38,744 bases of DNA from a virus: IMG/VR virus record IMGVR_UViG_3300019754_000002, positions 1-38,744 of that record; one strand, 5' to 3'. The position numbers were made by a program, and so were the translations under genes. The notes below the pieces were generated by a model, which saw only the letters and a list, made by a program, of their open reading frames with translations, ran no database searches and had not been told where the DNA came from. Below are positions 37,575-38,744 of this stretch, in pieces; position 1 is the first letter of the stretch; every line of letters begins with the position of its first letter.

Positions 37575-38660
37575 ATGGCAATTACTAGCATAACAATAAC
37601 TCAAGATAATAAGTCGGGCGATTCTAATTTGGTGCCTATTCATTCACCAGTTACTTTTCTTTGCGAGGTTGAGTATAGTGGAGGCATCCCGCCTTCTTTT
37701 ATATATGTTGATATTCTGGATAAAGATTTGAATTTACTTGATACTTTGCGCTGTTATAAGCAGTCTGATCAAAGCAGTTCTTTATCTACATTTCAATTTA
37801 AGGCGAATGACAAAGTTAAATCATTAATGCCAAAATTTGACGATTTTATTCAATCGAACAACACTTTGGTATTTGATGAAACTAGAACTTTATTGTTGAA
37901 TTTAAAATTTTATGATCCAGACGATGCTTTAATTAATGATTCTGTTTTGATTAATTTCGTAAATGCTGCTAATCAGTTTGGAGAAGAGTCTAATTTGAGA
38001 GATAGTTATTTTAATTTTGTAAAGACTTATTTTAATGAAGCAGGAAAGCCCTGTTATGCTTATCATTATAACCAGCAGCTTGCAGTTATGACAGTAACGC
38101 TTATTGATGAGAATGGAAGTAATCAAATAATTACAGGTCAATCCTTGACCGAAATTGGATTTTACAGACTTAAGATAGATCCATCCTTAAACACACAGAT
38201 TGAGTTTTCTAATGATGGTGGCGAGTTTTACGCTTATACTGAAGTTTTAGATAATTGCGAAGGCTTATATTTCAAGTACTTAAATCATGAAGGCGGTTAT
38301 AATTTTTATAATTTGAATGATTATTATAAGAAAACTGCTAAGGTTTCTGAAATCGGAAGCGTTGAAAAGAATTTCACTAATATTTTAGATGCTCAAAGCG
38401 ATAGAAGTAACATAGGTTACAATAATTCTGTACAGATACAAGGCACGCAAGAAGTCCCAAGTTCGCACCTTGAAACTATAAAAGATTTATATGATAGTCC
38501 AAGAGTGTACTTAAAGATAGGCGATGGCGAAGAAAAAAAAGACTGGCTTGAAGTGAAAATTAAAGCAAGTGAAAATCTACACAGAAGGCGAAGGGATAAT
38601 TTTGGCTTTATTGATTTTACAATAAGCCTACCAGAGCAATTCTCAATTAAAATGATTTAG
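37575..38660 (+). CDS. Tail structural protein (361 aa)
   Basis: Beta-rich N-terminal domain (residues 1-125), a central region with aromatic clusters, and a conserved-looking C-terminus ending LPEQFSIKMI. It stands first in the tail operon behind an operator-controlled promoter and is followed by the 674-aa tail protein and the tape measure. It could be a tail-tip or distal tail protein; no motif decides. Its last 39 bases are repeated at the window start. Confidence 0.6.
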   Translation: MAITSITITQDNKSGDSNLVPIHSPVTFLCEVEYSGGIPPSFIYVDILDKDLNLLDTLRCYKQSDQSSSLSTFQFKANDKVKSLMPKFDDFIQSNNTLVFDETRTLLLNLKFYDPDDALINDSVLINFVNAANQFGEESNLRDSYFNFVKTYFNEAGKPCYAYHYNQQLAVMTVTLIDENGSNQIITGQSLTEIGFYRLKIDPSLNTQIEFSNDGGEFYAYTEVLDNCEGLYFKYLNHEGGYNFYNLNDYYKKTAKVSEIGSVEKNFTNILDAQSDRSNIGYNNSVQIQGTQEVPSSHLETIKDLYDSPRVYLKIGDGEEKKDWLEVKIKASENLHRRRRDNFGFIDFTISLPEQFSIKMI

Positions 38661-38744
38661 ATATGAGGCGTTTAGAAATTAACGGTATTGAAGTTGAGAT
38701 TGATGAAAAAACAGCCATCGGTATCACGTTTAAGAGCTACAATG
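38622..38744. repeat. Terminal direct repeat, right copy
   Basis: Identical to 1-123. It contains the end of the 361-aa tail gene and, from 38663, the first 82 bases of the 674-aa tail gene, which continue at the start of the window. Confidence 0.95.

Overview
This window is a complete or near-complete genome of a tailed, dsDNA bacteriophage. Its last 123 bases (38622-38744) repeat its first 123, so the molecule is circular or circularly permuted, with about 38,621 unique bases. The phage looks siphovirus-like: it has a tape measure protein and a tail-tube-like protein, and I see no tail sheath. The host is probably a member of the Bacteroidota, likely a flavobacterium. The reasons are AT-rich DNA, almost no Shine-Dalgarno sequences, and many promoters of the form TTG-N18/20-TAnnTTTG, a signature of that phylum. 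I see no integrase, repressor or other sign of lysogeny.

Layout. The late genes run rightward from about 33.9 kb, across the ends of the window, to 15.6 kb. They are small and large terminase, tail completion proteins, two large tail/baseplate proteins, tape measure, ClpP-like protease fused to a scaffold-like segment, major capsid, tail tube, portal, head-tail connector, two receptor-binding or tail-fibre candidates, and small membrane proteins. A leftward pocket of small genes (4.2-5.4 kb) interrupts this block. The leftward early/accessory block (28.4 to 15.7 kb) holds YqaJ-type exonuclease, a partner protein, SSB, RuvC-like resolvase, YopX, a Dam-type methyltransferase and many small unknown genes. 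A rightward replication block (28.7-33.6 kb) holds a DnaB-like helicase, a replication-initiation-type protein, a MazG-like protein and small genes. A tRNA gene with an odd anticodon arm lies just before the terminase genes.

The unusual part. Many of the small unknown genes are arranged like integron gene cassettes. Each is a compact unit with one gene (once two), followed by a hairpin-forming site of fixed geometry: (T/A)NNAAC, 5 nt beginning with G, an 8-bp arm, a variable centre, the complementary arm, 2 nt (nearly always AT), then GTTA. In several cases the stop codon lies inside the AAC box. I count 13 such sites in three arrays: leftward 28.5-24.6 kb, leftward 16.9-16.0 kb, and rightward 32.5-33.0 kb. 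No integron integrase is encoded, so this resembles a CALIN (cluster of attC sites lacking an integrase) carried by a phage.

Regulation. A 16-bp palindrome (consensus nnTGYTnnnnARCATA) lies exactly 32 nt upstream of a TAnnTTTG box at six promoters. It serves recombination genes, the entrance of two cassette arrays, and the tRNA. These promoters lack the usual upstream TTG, as expected if a phage or host activator replaces it. Three short structured RNAs with their own promoters are also visible. One of them has two hairpins whose loops are perfectly complementary over 8 nt, and it sits in front of the helicase gene.
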